Shown: positions 47,812 to 59,214 of the stretch, piece after piece
Numbering within the stretch: the stretch's first letter is position 1
Layout of the letters: each line of letters starts with the position of its first letter
NCBI GenBank assembly: GCA_003254885.1
Contig: QANT01006200.1
Coordinates: 17,359-81,358 of the forward strand
From: Purshia tridentata
Taxonomy: Eukaryota > Streptophyta > Magnoliopsida > Rosales > Rosaceae
Reading direction: 5' to 3'
Length of the DNA: 64,000 bases
Notes under the pieces: model-generated
The model's input: only the letters and a program-made list of their open reading frames with translations
The model's database searches: none
Told to the model about the DNA's origin: nothing
Translations under genes and position numbers: made by a program

Positions 47812-50800
47812 ATGAGCAACCACTTTTCTCATGTCTCGATTAGCGTGCCAAGCCCAAAGAATAACTTTTCGTGTTATGGATGCATGAAAACATCATTGCG
47901 GTGAATACTCGGTCCAAATTCGTCCAAATTTCTCCGAAACCTTTTTGGTTGGAAAGAAAGACATGGGAAAGTATTTTCTCATGTCTCGATATTAGTGCGC
48001 TAACACTAAAGAACCACTTTGGGTCGTAAGAACACACGAAAAAGTCATTTCGGTGCACATTGAGTCCAATTTCATTAAAGCTACTCCAAAACGTTACTGG
48101 TTGGCAAGAAAGACGTGGGGAAGCACTTTTACATGTCTCAATGAGCGCTCAAGCCCTAAAGAACCACTTTACCTGCTAAGAATGCACGAATACGTCACTT
48201 CAGTGCACACTTAGTCCAATTTGGTTAAAGTTGCACCAAAACGTGCTCGGTTGATAAGAAATACATGGGGAACCACTTTCTCGTGTTTAGATTAGCATTC
48301 TAGCCCAAATGAACTAGTTTAGGTGTTAAGAATGTACGAAACGGCATTTTCAGTGCAAATTGAGTCAAATTTTCCTAATGTTGCAACAAAACGTGCTCCG
48401 TTGGCAGGAAATAGACAGGGATGCACTTTCTCATGCTCGGATTAGTGTTCTAGCCTCAAAGAAGCACATTTCATGTTAGGATAGAACAAAAACGTCTTCT
48501 CAGTGCATATTCAGTTTAACTTGGTCCAATTTGCACCAAAACATGCTCGGTTGGCAAGAAAGAGACAATGAAGCACTTTCTAATGTCTCGATGAGCGTGC
48601 TAGTCCTGACGAACCATTTTAAGTGGTAAGAATGAATGAAAACGTCATTTCGGTTCACACTCTTTAAAATTAGGTTAAAGTTGCACCAAAATGTGTTCGG
48701 TCGGCAAGAAGCATGTTCTCATGCTTGGATTAACGTTCTAGCCCTCACAGGAAGCCCAATTCGTGTTAAGAAAAAACAAAAATGTCAATTTGGTGTGTGC
48801 TCAGTCCACTTTCGTCTAAATTGCATCAAAACGTGCTCGGTTGGTAAGAAAGACATGAGCAAGCAATTTCTCATGTCTCGATTAGCATGCCAGCCGCAAA
48901 GAACAACTTTAGGTGTTAAGGATGCACGAAAACATCATTTCGGTGCATACTCGGTCCAAATTCATCCAAATTGCACAAAAACTTTCTTGGTTGGCAACAA
49001 GGATATAGGGAAGCACTTTTTCATGTCTCGATATTAGCATGCTAACCCTAAAGAACCACTTTGGGTCTTAAGAGTGCATGAAAAAGTTATTTCGGTGCAC
49101 ACTGAGTGCAATTTCATTAAAGTTACTCCGAAACGTTCTCGGTTGGCAAGAAAGATGTGGAAAAGCACTTTCATATGTCTCAATGAGCGTTCAAGCCCTA
49201 AAGAACCACTTAGCTGCTAGGAATGCACGAATATGTCACTTCGATGCACACCTAGTCCAATTTGGTTAAAGTTGCACCAAAACGTGCTCGGTTGACAAGA
49301 AACACATAGGGAACCACTTTCTCGTGTTTGGATTAGCGCTCTAGCCCAAATGAACTAGTTTAGGAGGTAAGAATGCACGAATATGTCATTTTTTCTGCGA
49401 ATTGAGTCAAATTTGTCTAACGTTGCAACAAAACGTGCTCGATTCAAAAGAAAGAGACAGGGATGCACTTTCTCATACTTGGATTAGTGTTCTAGCCTCA
49501 AAGAAGCACATTTCGTGTTAGGGTAGAACAAAAACATCTTCTCGATGCATACTCAGTCTAACTTGGTCCAAATTGCACCAAAATGTGCCCGGTTAGCAAT
49601 AAAGAGACGAGGAAGCCCTTTCTAATGTCTCAATTAGCATGCTAGCCCCAACGAACCACTTTAGGTGTTAAGAATGAACGAAAACGTTATTTTGGTGCAC
49701 ACTCCGTAAAATTTGGTTAAAGTTGAGCCAGAACGTGCTTGGTTGACGAGAAGCATGTTCTCATGCTTTGATTAATGTTCTAGCCCTCACATGAACCACA
49801 TTTCGTCTTAAGAAAGAGCTAAAATGTCATTTCGATGCGTGCTCAGTCCACTTTCGTCTAAATTGCATCGAAACGTGCCCGGTTATTAAGAAAGACATGA
49901 GCAAGCACTTTCTCATGTCTCGATTAGCGACCCAACCCCAAAGAACAACTTTAGGTGCTAAGGATGCACGAAAACATCATTCTGGTGCACAATCGATCCA
50001 AATTCGTCCAAATTGCACCTAAACTTTCTTGGTTGGCAAGAAAGACATGAGGAAGCACTTTCTCATGTATCGATATTAGCGTCCTAATCCTAAAGAACCA
50101 CTTTGGGTCTTAAGAATGCACGAAAAAGTCATTTCGGTGCGCCTGAGTCCAATTTCATTAAAGTTACTCTGAATCGTTCCCGGTTGGCAAGAAAGACGTG
50201 GAGAAGCACTTTCACATGTCTCAACGAGCGTTCAAGCCTTAAAGAACCACTTTAGGAGCTAAGAATGCATGAATACGTCACTTCGGTGCACAATTAGTCC
50301 AATTTGGTTAAAATTGCACTAAAACGTGCTCGGTTGAAAAGAAATGCAGGGGGAACCACATTCTCGTGTTTGGATTAGCGTTCTAGCCTAAATGAATTAG
50401 TTTAGGAGTTAAGAATGCACGAATACGTCATTTTCAGTGCAAATTTAGTCAAATTTGCCTAACGTTACAACAAAACGTGCTCGGTTCACAAGAAAGAGAT
50501 AGGGATGCACTTTCTCATTCTTGGATTAGTGTTCTAGCCTCAAAGAAGTACATTTCATGTTAGGGTGGAACAAAAAGGTCTTCTCGATGCATACTCAGTC
50601 TAATTGGTCCAAATTTCACGAAAAGGTGCCCGGTTGGCAAGAAAGAGACGAGGAAGCACTTTCTAATATCTTGATTAGCGTGCTAGCCTTGAGAACCACT
50701 TCGGTGTTAAGAATGAATGAAAACGTCATTTCGGTGCACACTCAGTAAAATTTGGTTAAAGCTACGGCAAAACGTGCTCGGTTGGCAAGAAGCACGTTAT

Positions 50801-53762
50801 CATGTTTGGATTAACGTTCTAGCCTCAAAGGAAGCACATTTCGTGTTAAGAAAGAACTAAAATGTCATTTTAGTGCATGCTCAGTCCACTTTCATCTAAA
50901 TTGCATCAAAAGTGCCCGGTTGGCACGAAAGACATGAGAAAGCACTTTCTCATGTCTCGATTAGCATGTCAAGCCCAAAGAACAACTTTTCGTGTTATGG
51001 ATGCACGAAACATCATTCCGATGCATATTCGGTCCAAATTCGTCAAAATTGCACCGAAACCTTTTTGGTTGGAAAGAAAGACATGAGAAAGCTCTTTCTC
51101 ATGTCTCGATATTAGCGTGCTAACACTAAAGAACCACTTTGGGTCTTAAGAACACACGAAAAAAGTCATTTCGGTGCACACTGAGTCCAATGTGGTTAAA
51201 GTTGCACCAGAACGTGCTCGGTTGACAAGAAATAAATGGGAACCACTTTTTCGTGTTTGGATTAGCGTTCTAGCCCAAATGAACGAGTTTAGGTGTTAAG
51301 AATGCACGAAACGTCATTTTCAGTGCAAATTGAGTCAAATTTGCCTAATGTTGCAACAAAACGTGCTCAGTTGGCAAGAAATAGACAAGGATGCACTTTC
51401 TCATGCTCGGATTAGTTTTCTAGCCTCAAAGAAGCACATTTCATGTTAGGGTAGAACAAAAACGTCTTCTCAGTGCATATTCAGTTTAACTTGGTCCAAT
51501 TTGCACCAAAACGTGCCCGGTTGGCAAGAAAAAGACGAGGAAGCACTTTCTAATATCTCGATTAACGTGCTAGCCCCGACCAAGCACTTTAAGTGTTAAG
51601 AATGAACAAAAACGTCATTTCGGTGCACACTCAGTAAAATTTGGTTAAAGTTGTGCCAAAATGTGCTCGGACGGCAAGAAGCATGTTCTCATGCTTGGAT
51701 TAACGTTCTAGCCCACACAAGAAGCACAATTCATGTTAAGAAAGAACTAAAACGTCATTTCGGTGCATGCTCAATCCACTTTCATCTAAATTGCATCAAA
51801 ACGTGCTCAGTTGGTAAGAAAGACATGAGCAAGCACTTTCTCATATCTCGATTAGCGTGCCAGCCCCAAAGAACAACTTTAGGTGTAAAGGATGCACAAA
51901 AACATCATTTCGGTGCATACTCGGTCCAAATTCATCCAAATTACACTAAAACTTTCTTATTTGGCAACAAAGACATGGGAAAGCACTTTTTCATGTCCCG
52001 ATATTAGCGTGCTAACCCTAAAGAACCACTTTGGGTCTTAAAAGCGCACGAAAAGGTCATTTCGGTGCACACTGAGTCTAATTTCATTAAAGTTACTACG
52101 AAACGTTCTCGGTTGGTAAGAAAGACTTGGGGAAGCAGTTTCACCTGTCTCAATGAGCGTTTAAGCCCTAAAGAACCACTTTATATGTCACTTCGATGCA
52201 CCCTTAGTCCAATTTGGTTAAAGCTGCGCCAAAACGTGCTCGGTTGACAAGAAACACATAGGGAACCACTTTCTCTTGTTTGGATTAGCATTCTAGCCCA
52301 AATCAACTAGTTTAGGTGTTAAGAATGCACGAAACGTCATTTTCAATGCAAATTGAGTCAAATTTTCCTAATGTTGCAACAAAATGTGCTCAGTTGGCAA
52401 GAAATAGACAGGGATGTACTTTCTCATGCTTGGCTTAGTGTTCTAGCCTCAAAGAAGCACATTTCATGTTAAGGTAGAACAAAAACGTCTTCACGGTGCA
52501 TATTCAGTTTAACTTGGTCCAATTTGCACCGAAACATGCCCAGTTGGCAAGAAAGAGACAATGAAGCACTTTCTAATGTCTCGATTAGCGTGCTAGCCCC
52601 AACGAACCACTTTCAGTGTTAATAATGAACGAAAACGTCATTTAGGTGCACACTCAGTAAAATTTGGTTAAAGTTGCGCCAAAATGTGCTCGGTCGGTAA
52701 GAAGAATGTTCTCATTCTTGGATTAACGTTCTAGCCCTCACAGGAAGCACAATTCGTGTTAAGAAAGAACTAAAACGTCATTTGGTTGCGTGCTCAGTCC
52801 ACTTTCGTCTAAATTGCATCAAAACGTGCTCGATTGGTAAGAAAGACATGAGCAAGCACTTTCTCATGTCTTGATTAGCGTGCCAGTCCCAAAGAACAAT
52901 TTAAGTGTTAAGGATGCACGAAAACATCATTTCGGTGCATACTCGGTCCAAATTCGTCCAAATTGCATCAAAACATTCTTGGTTGGCAAGAAAGACCTGA
53001 GGAAGCACTTTCTCATGTCTCGATATTAGCGTGCTAACCCTAAAGAACCACTTTGGGTATTAAGAACGCACGAAAAAGTCATTTCGGTGCGCTCTGAGTC
53101 CAATTTCATTAAAGTTACTCTGAAACGTTCCCAGTTGGCAAGAAAGACGTGAGGAAGCACTTTCACATGTCTCAACGAGTGTTCAAGCCCTAAAGAACCA
53201 CTTTAGCTGCTAAGAATGCACGAATACATCACTTCGGTGCACACTTAGTCCAATTTGGTTAAAGTTGCACCAAAACGTGCTCGGTTGACAAGAAATACAT
53301 GGGGAACCACTTTCTCATGTTTGGATTAGCGTTCTAGCCCAAATGAACTAGTTTATGTGTTAAGAATGCACGAAACGTCATTTTCAGTGCAAATTGAGTC
53401 AAATTTTCCTAATGTTACAAGAAAACGTACTCAGTTGGCAAGAAATAGGTAGGGATGCACTTTCTCATGCTCGGATTAGTGTTCTAGCCTCAAAGAAGCA
53501 CATTTCATGTTAAGGTAGAACAAAAACATCTTCTCGGTGCATATTCAGTTTAACTTGGTCCAATTTGCACCGAAAGGTGCCCGGTTGGCAAGAAAGAGAT
53601 GATGAAGCACTTTCTAATGTCTCGATTATCGTGCTAGCCCCAACGAACCACTTTAAGTGTTAAGAATGAACGAAAACGTCATTTCGGTGCACACTGAGTA
53701 AAATTTGGTTAAAGTTGCGCCAAAATGTGCTCGGTCGGTAAGAAGCATGTTCTCATGCTTTG
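47812..53762 (-). repeat. Inverted satellite array with a distinct 7-monomer (~1.04-kb) HOR
   Basis: The same monomer family runs on the opposite strand: the + strand now reads CATTTCGGTGCACACT, GGTTAAAGTTGCACC and CTCATGTCTCGATTAGCG. The landmark CGATATTAG occurs near 47,987, 49,028, 50,070, 51,107, 51,998 and 53,020, so the period is ~1,040 bp (one cycle ~890 bp, i.e. one monomer short). Within 50,070-51,107 seven monomers start near 50,070, 50,225, 50,371, 50,521, 50,674, 50,807 and 50,957. Monomer classes related to D, H, K and L of the forward array can be recognised, but their order differs and there is no 49-bp stub. No gene is present. The array ends at the LTR starting at 53,763. Confidence 0.92.
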
Positions 53763-55387
53763 TGTTGAGATCATTTTATAGCATTTATTTAACCTTCAAA
53801 TCATGTATTTTAGTCCTTGTGGTTTAACTTCCTTTGTATTTTAATACTTATTTTAAATATTTTAGTTAATTAGTAAGCATTAGTAGTTTTTACCTATCTT
53901 TTAAATTTTAATTAGTTTTATTTATTAGTGTAATTTAATTTTTTTGGGTTTTTATTTAAGTTTGGTTTTTTAATTGTGTGAGTTTTAAATAAGTTGTTTT
54001 TATTTTGAAGGTTTGTGTTTAAACTCAAAGGCCCAAAAACAAAAGAAGTTGAAGAAGCCCAAAGGAAATTGAAGGAGCTCAAATGAAATTAAAGAAACCC
54101 AAAACATGCAAGCCCATTTCTTCTCTCAGCAAATCATATTGTGACACATGGCATGATGACAACCTTTTCATGGTTGTCATCCACCTTCTCTTATGTAAAT
54201 GGTGTCACCATAAATTGTTGACACATGGCCTTAGATATTTTGATGTAATTTCCTTGAAACTTCCTCTCAAACCCTAGTATTTGCCTATTGAAGAAAACCT
54301 TTAGCTCACATTTGAGGATCCTTACCTCATTTTTATTTTTGTCATCTCTTTTAGTATTCTCCTAGAATTTCTCTCAAATGCCTCTTTGGCTATTTTGTTA
54401 GAGAGAATAGGAAGTTTTAATACTTTGTTCATACACTTTTAAATTATTGCAATGAAAGTTTAATTTCCATGTCTCTCTTCTGCTTCTCCTTCTTTTATTT
54501 GTTTATTTACTTCTAAGTTATTATTTTATTTACTCTTGTCTAGTTTAAATGTCATTTATTTCTTCTTCTCCCTTTCATTTTAGTTTAATACTCATAGGTG
54601 GTCACTAAATCCCCTCACCAAGGTGAGGGGGAAGCACCACCATGAAAATTATCAAGTAAAGTTTTCTTTAGATGATTTCCCACCATTTAGATCTTACAAA
54701 TTCTAGATTTTGTTCATAAAATGAGAAAGAATTAATTTTTCACTCTTGATATCTTTTATCATGGGTAGTTAGAAATTCTTTCTACATTTTTGCTTTGTAA
54801 TCAATTATTTTAATATAAACTCTTTGAAATCTAGTTGTTCCTTAGTTTTAGTTCACTTGGGTTGCTTAAAATTCATAGTTTTTAAACAAGAACACTACCT
54901 ACCATACAATTATTTAATTTAGAGCTTAAAATATAAATATTATTGGGTGAGGGCATTAAGTTGACTCTTAGGTGCCCTCTTATGCGGGAAATTGCTAAGA
55001 AATTTACTAGAATAATAATTATGGTGGTGTGGAACCTTAACCTTGGTGTTTATACCCTTGTTTAAGTTCTAGTCTTTAAATTATTGTTATTTTATTTCTT
55101 TTTAATTATTGCACTTACTTTCTAGTCTTTTAAATTATTGCTCTTTTGTTTACTTTTAAGTCTTGCATCTAAATTCCTCTAGTTTTAATTTGCTTATTTT
55201 CTTTTAGTCAAGTAAATCTAAAAAAATCAACCACTGAATTTTTCAAAGCTAGGTTAGCTTTAAATTAATTTAAAGGTTTAAATTAGTAAATCCACATAAC
55301 ATTCCTTGAGGATCGATCTCGTTAAGTACCGTCTATACTATAGACTCATTCACTTGCGAGTAAATAATTAAATAAATTTTTACAACA
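53763..55387 (+). repeat. 5' LTR of the Athila/Tat-like element
   Basis: The 1,625-bp LTR starts TGTTGAGATC and ends TTTACAACA, giving TGTTG/CAACA terminal inverted repeats. The start abuts satellite (CTCATGCTTTG) and the end lies 5 bp before the primer site. The 3' part has GGATCGATCTCGTTAAG and ACTTGCGAGTAA, parallel to the end of the solo LTR at 42,897. Overall AT-rich. Two short perfect hairpins lie inside (54,155-54,181 and 54,611-54,630). A 64-codon open frame at 54,083-54,277 has no recognisable features. Confidence 0.85.
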
Positions 55388-55392
55388 AATTT

Positions 55393-55410
55393 TGGCGCCG
55401 TTGCCGAGGA
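55393..55410 (+). promoter_or_regulatory. Primer binding site, tRNA-Asp type
   Basis: TGGCGCCGTTGCCGAGGA lies 5 bp after the LTR end. It matches the 3' end complement of plant tRNA-Asp used by Athila/Tat elements, except for one A where G is usual. It primes minus-strand DNA synthesis. Confidence 0.8.
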
Positions 55411-56673
55411 ATGTTTGATGCACTAGTTTAGACTTTTGTTAGTTTAAATTTTCCACTAGTTTCCCTTTAATCTTGCTTTTCAAAAACAAAAATAAAAAAT
55501 AAAAAAAATAGTGAAAGAAAGAAAATCTTTTCTTTGCCCTTTCTTGCATCTTCTCTCTTTTTGGTGTCAAGAAAAAGAAAAAGAAAAGAACAAAAAAAAA
55601 GAAAAAGTTTTAATTTTATTTTATTTTCCTTGTTTAGTATAACTTGCTTAGATATTATTTATTGTTGTCTTGTGCACCTTGTTCATTACAACCTTAGATA
55701 CGGTAATTTTTATTTCTCTTTTCTCACCTCAATCTATTTTCATTTTTAGTTTTATTTTCCTATCTCCTTTTATTATTTAGTTTTGGTATTTATCCTAGTT
55801 TTTGTTTTCATTTTAGTAACTTGCATTGGGGAGAAGTTGCCAAAAGGCGTGGGTCATCAAGAAAGGAATTAATAGCATAAAAAGTTTGGTTGCCCTTCTC
55901 CTAGTGTGTTGTGGCCAATGTCACCACACTAGTGGTATACTCTAAACTTTTTCTTTTAAGTTTTCTTGATTGGTGCTTGCCTTGCTTGTGCAATTTAAAT
56001 TTCATATATCATTCTTGATTGTTGCATTTTAAATTAGCATACTTACATAATCAATTAGTAAGGGCATTCACCCCCAACAAGATAAGGATTGGATTTAATC
56101 ACCAAGTCCTTGCCCACCTAGGTTAACCATCTCTTGCATTTGTTAATCCTAAGCTCAATTTAATTAAAATCAAGTAGACATTGGCCAAAGGATTCACGAA
56201 GCTCATAGGACCCTTTTGGAAGGAGTAAGTTATTGGATACTTCGGTGAGTACCTTTTGAAAATGCAATGCTTAGAAAGGATCTTTAAGGTTGCCTCCTTT
56301 GGAGCTTAAAGGGGACTGGGTTTCAAGAGAGACCATTGCGACTCCTCCACCCCCTCCGGAACCAGCTTGGTTGTGTTTTTAAAAGCCTTATACCGGTATG
56401 CCTCTAGTTCACTTTGAAAGAGAGGAGGAGCTTGTCTAGAGATTAACAAAGATTAGGATTATCTAAAAGAAATTCCCAAGGCTAAATTCAAGATAATCAA
56501 ATTGGTTGTTTGAATTAACTCTTGTTAGTTTGTTTTGTTATTTTTGTTGTGTTTGCTTTGATTGTTTGTTAATTTGTCTACAACCTTTGTTGTGTTTTCC
56601 AAAATTAAAAAAAAAAAAGAAAAAAAAAAAGACATTTTCTTTCAAAATCCTTTTCTCTAATTCCGTCTAGTGC
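55411..56673 (+). other. Untranslated leader of the retrotransposon
   Basis: About 1.26 kb with no convincing coding frame. It is AT-rich, with A-rich runs near 55,490-55,515, 55,560-55,610 and 56,607-56,631. A long gap between primer site and gag is usual for Athila/Tat elements. A 71-codon frame at 55,534-55,749 is low-complexity and is not accepted as a gene. Confidence 0.7.
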
Positions 56674-57896
56674 ATGCATGGCCGTCGATCTTTGAACATC
56701 AATTTAGAGCCGTGCGATCTAGAAATAGAGAGGACACTTAGAAAATTAAAGAAAAGAATTGAATCGGTAAGTATAATGGGTGAGAATAACATTGAAATTC
56801 GATCATTGTGGGAGTTCTTTGCACCTGTTGCAACTAACCCCCCATCTTGTATTGTTCTACCTCATAATACCGCAACTCATTTTGAAATAAAACCCAACAT
56901 CATTCAACTTTTGCCCTCGTTTCACGGACTAGATCGTGAGGACCCGTAGACACATGTTAAGGAATTTATTGACATTTGTTCGACTTCTCGATACCAAAAT
57001 TTTCTCGATGAATTCGTGCGTCTCCGTTTATTCCCATTTTCGGTCAAGGACAAAGCGAAAGCGTGGTTGAATTCCCAACCTCCTGGTTCTATCACTTCTT
57101 GGGACCAACTTGAAAAAAAGTTTTTGTCAAAATTTTGCCAATGTCTAGAACTAATGCTTTTAGGAGAGACATTTCAGATTTTCGACAAAAAGAGGATGAA
57201 CAATTTTATGAGAGTTGGGAGAGGTTCAAAGATTTGCTTTTGAAGTGTCCCCACCATGGTTTTGAAATTTGGCGTTTAGTGCAATATTTTTATAATGGGT
57301 TAACTCAAATAAATCGAAACATGGTTGAGTCAATGAATGGAGGTGCATTTTTAAATCTTGGGGAAGAAAAAGCCTATGTTTTTCTTGAACAATTGTCTGA
57401 AAATTCTCAACAATGGAATTTCCCCAATCCACATGATCGTCAAGTGAAAGAACCCAAGAGTGGAGGGATGTATGAAGTTCGAGGTGATGTAGACTTAGGG
57501 TCTAAAATTGAGAGCTTAACACGAAAGGTAGAAGCATTAGCTTTGAATCAAACTAGGAATTCTGTCAATCAAATCCAAAGTGAAGTTTGTTCATATTATC
57601 CTAACCCAATGCATGGTGTTCAATCTTGTCCTCATTTGTATAACTACCCCGAGAACAATGTTGAGCATGCGAATGCTCTCAACAATTTTAGGAGGCCTTT
57701 CGTCAATCAAAATTCTTTTCCCGAGACTTACCCTCCCAATTGGAGAAATCACCCAAATTTCTCATGGAAACAAGGTCAACCTCAAATGAATTTAGGAGGA
57801 AACCAAATGCCACAAAATTCATTCCGTCCTCCTAACCCATCATTTGCCCAAGCTCCACCACCCATTCCACCAAATGTTGTCTCACAACAAGCTTGA
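56674..57896 (+). pseudogene. gag: Retrotransposon gag (capsid-nucleocapsid), broken
   Basis: Encodes the structural protein that would form the virus-like particle. Coding similarity starts near ATG 56,674. A TAG at 56,947-56,949 interrupts the frame; the same frame continues through the capsid core (FPFSVKDKAKAWLNS near 57,033) of the Retrotrans_gag family. Near 57,131-57,142 the reading shifts, and the second frame carries KEDEQFYESWERFKDLLLKC and LVQYFYNGL, typical of this lineage. A remnant zinc knuckle at 57,588-57,629 has the spacing C-x2-Y-x4-H-x4-C, with Tyr in place of the second Cys. A Pro/Asn/Gln-rich tail follows and a TGA at 57,894-57,896 stops the frame, which otherwise continues downstream. 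Non-functional. Confidence 0.85.
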
Positions 57897-58933
57897 CCAT
57901 CATCTTTAGAAGACACTTTCCAAAAATTCATGCAATTAACCGGTCAAGCCTTTGTAGAGGTCAAAGCTTCCACCCAACAAAATACCCAAGCAATTTCAAA
58001 GCTAGAACATCAAATTGGTCCATTAGCAACCACTGTGGGTGAGAGAGAGAAGGGCAAATTCCCAAGTCAACCCATTCCTAATCCAAAGGGTCAATTTCAT
58101 GTTGATGCACCTAGTCCCTCAAATTCTCAAGAACATGTTAAATCCATCACAACCCTTAGGTCGGGTAGGCAAATTGATAACAAGGTTCAAATGCCCAACT
58201 TGGAAGATAAGAATGATGAAAATGGAAAAAATGAAACAATCGGATTAGATCCTAAAGTTGATCATGTTGTCAAATCCAAAGAAAAAGAACCTTTGATTGA
58301 TGAGTCTAACAAGTCTTTTGTGCCCAAAGCCCCATTCCCTCAAAGACTAGTCAAGGCAAAGAAAGGTGCTCAATTTAATGAAATCTTAGAAGTGTTTAAA
58401 CAAGTTCACATCAATATTCCCTTCTTAGATGCCATTGAACAAGTACCTTCTTATGCCAAATTTTTAAAAGATCTTTGCACCATAAAAAGGAGGACCAACG
58501 TTCCTAAACAAGCCTTTCTCACTGAACAAGTGAGTTCCATTATTAAGCATCGAATTCCCGTTAAATACAAGGACCCCGGTTGTCCTACCATTGCATGCAC
58601 AATAGGAATCATCAAATAGGAAAAGCATTGTTAGACTTAGGAGCAAGCGTGAACCTTTTACCATATTCTGTTTATGTGCAACTTGGCTTAGGAGAGATGA
58701 AACCCACATTGGTAACTCTCTCTTTAGTGGATAGGTCGGTCAAAATTCAAAGGGGGATGATTGAAGATGTCTTAGTCAAAGTGAATGAATTTTATTTTCC
58801 TGTGGATTTCATTGTGCTTGATACCCAACCCGTGGCAAATGCTTGTGATCAAATTCTGGTAATTTTGGGACGTCCATTCCTTGCTACCGCTAATGCTCAA
58901 ATTAATTGTCGAAATGGGATCATGAATTTGTGA
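57897..58933 (+). pseudogene. pol: Retrotransposon gag C-terminus and aspartic protease, broken
   Basis: The gag frame continues after the TGA at 57,894. It has a linker with a heptad-like segment (NTQAISKLEHQIGPLATTV), then SITTLRSGRQ and a conserved block before the protease (EVFKQVHINIPFLDAIEQ), which are Athila/Tat hallmarks. A frameshift near 58,600-58,610 moves to the next frame, where the protease active-site motif D-L-G-A-S lies at ~58,634. The second signature (ILGRPFLAT) is near 58,864. The frame ends at a TGA at 58,931-58,933, after which the same frame stays readable. The protease would process the gag-pol precursor; the breaks prevent this. Confidence 0.83.
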
Positions 58934-59214
58934 TTTGGGAATTTAACTATGGATCTTAACATTTTTAATATAAGTCACCAACCACAAGAGAGTGAGGATA
59001 GCAATTGTGAGGTTAATTTAATCGAACAACTAGTGGTAAACTCTTTCCGTCGGGAAAGTGTTAAGGATCCACTTGAAGCTTGCTTATATTTAATCGAACA
59101 ACTAGTGGTAAACTCTTTCCGTTGGGAAAGTGTTAAGGATCCACTTGAAGCTTGCTTAGCCCATTTTGGTTGTGATTTTGATCTTGATTAAGCCATAAAT
59201 GAAGTCAACCCCTT
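58934..59214 (+). pseudogene. Protease-RT spacer with in-frame 72-bp duplication
   Basis: Readable in the protease frame to TAA 59,189-59,191 (ATG 58,949). Contains two consecutive copies of a 24-codon unit, starting near 59,021 and 59,093 (ATCGAACAACTAGTGG), differing by Arg versus Trp at one position. RT coding is in a different frame, so a further shift lies between ~59,190 and 59,215. Confidence 0.75.

Noticed and set aside
1-53762. CENP-B-box-like motif in the satellite monomer
   Set aside because: The TTCG and CGGG elements occur (for example CCATTCGGGCACG), but not at the spacing of the mammalian box; no match seen.
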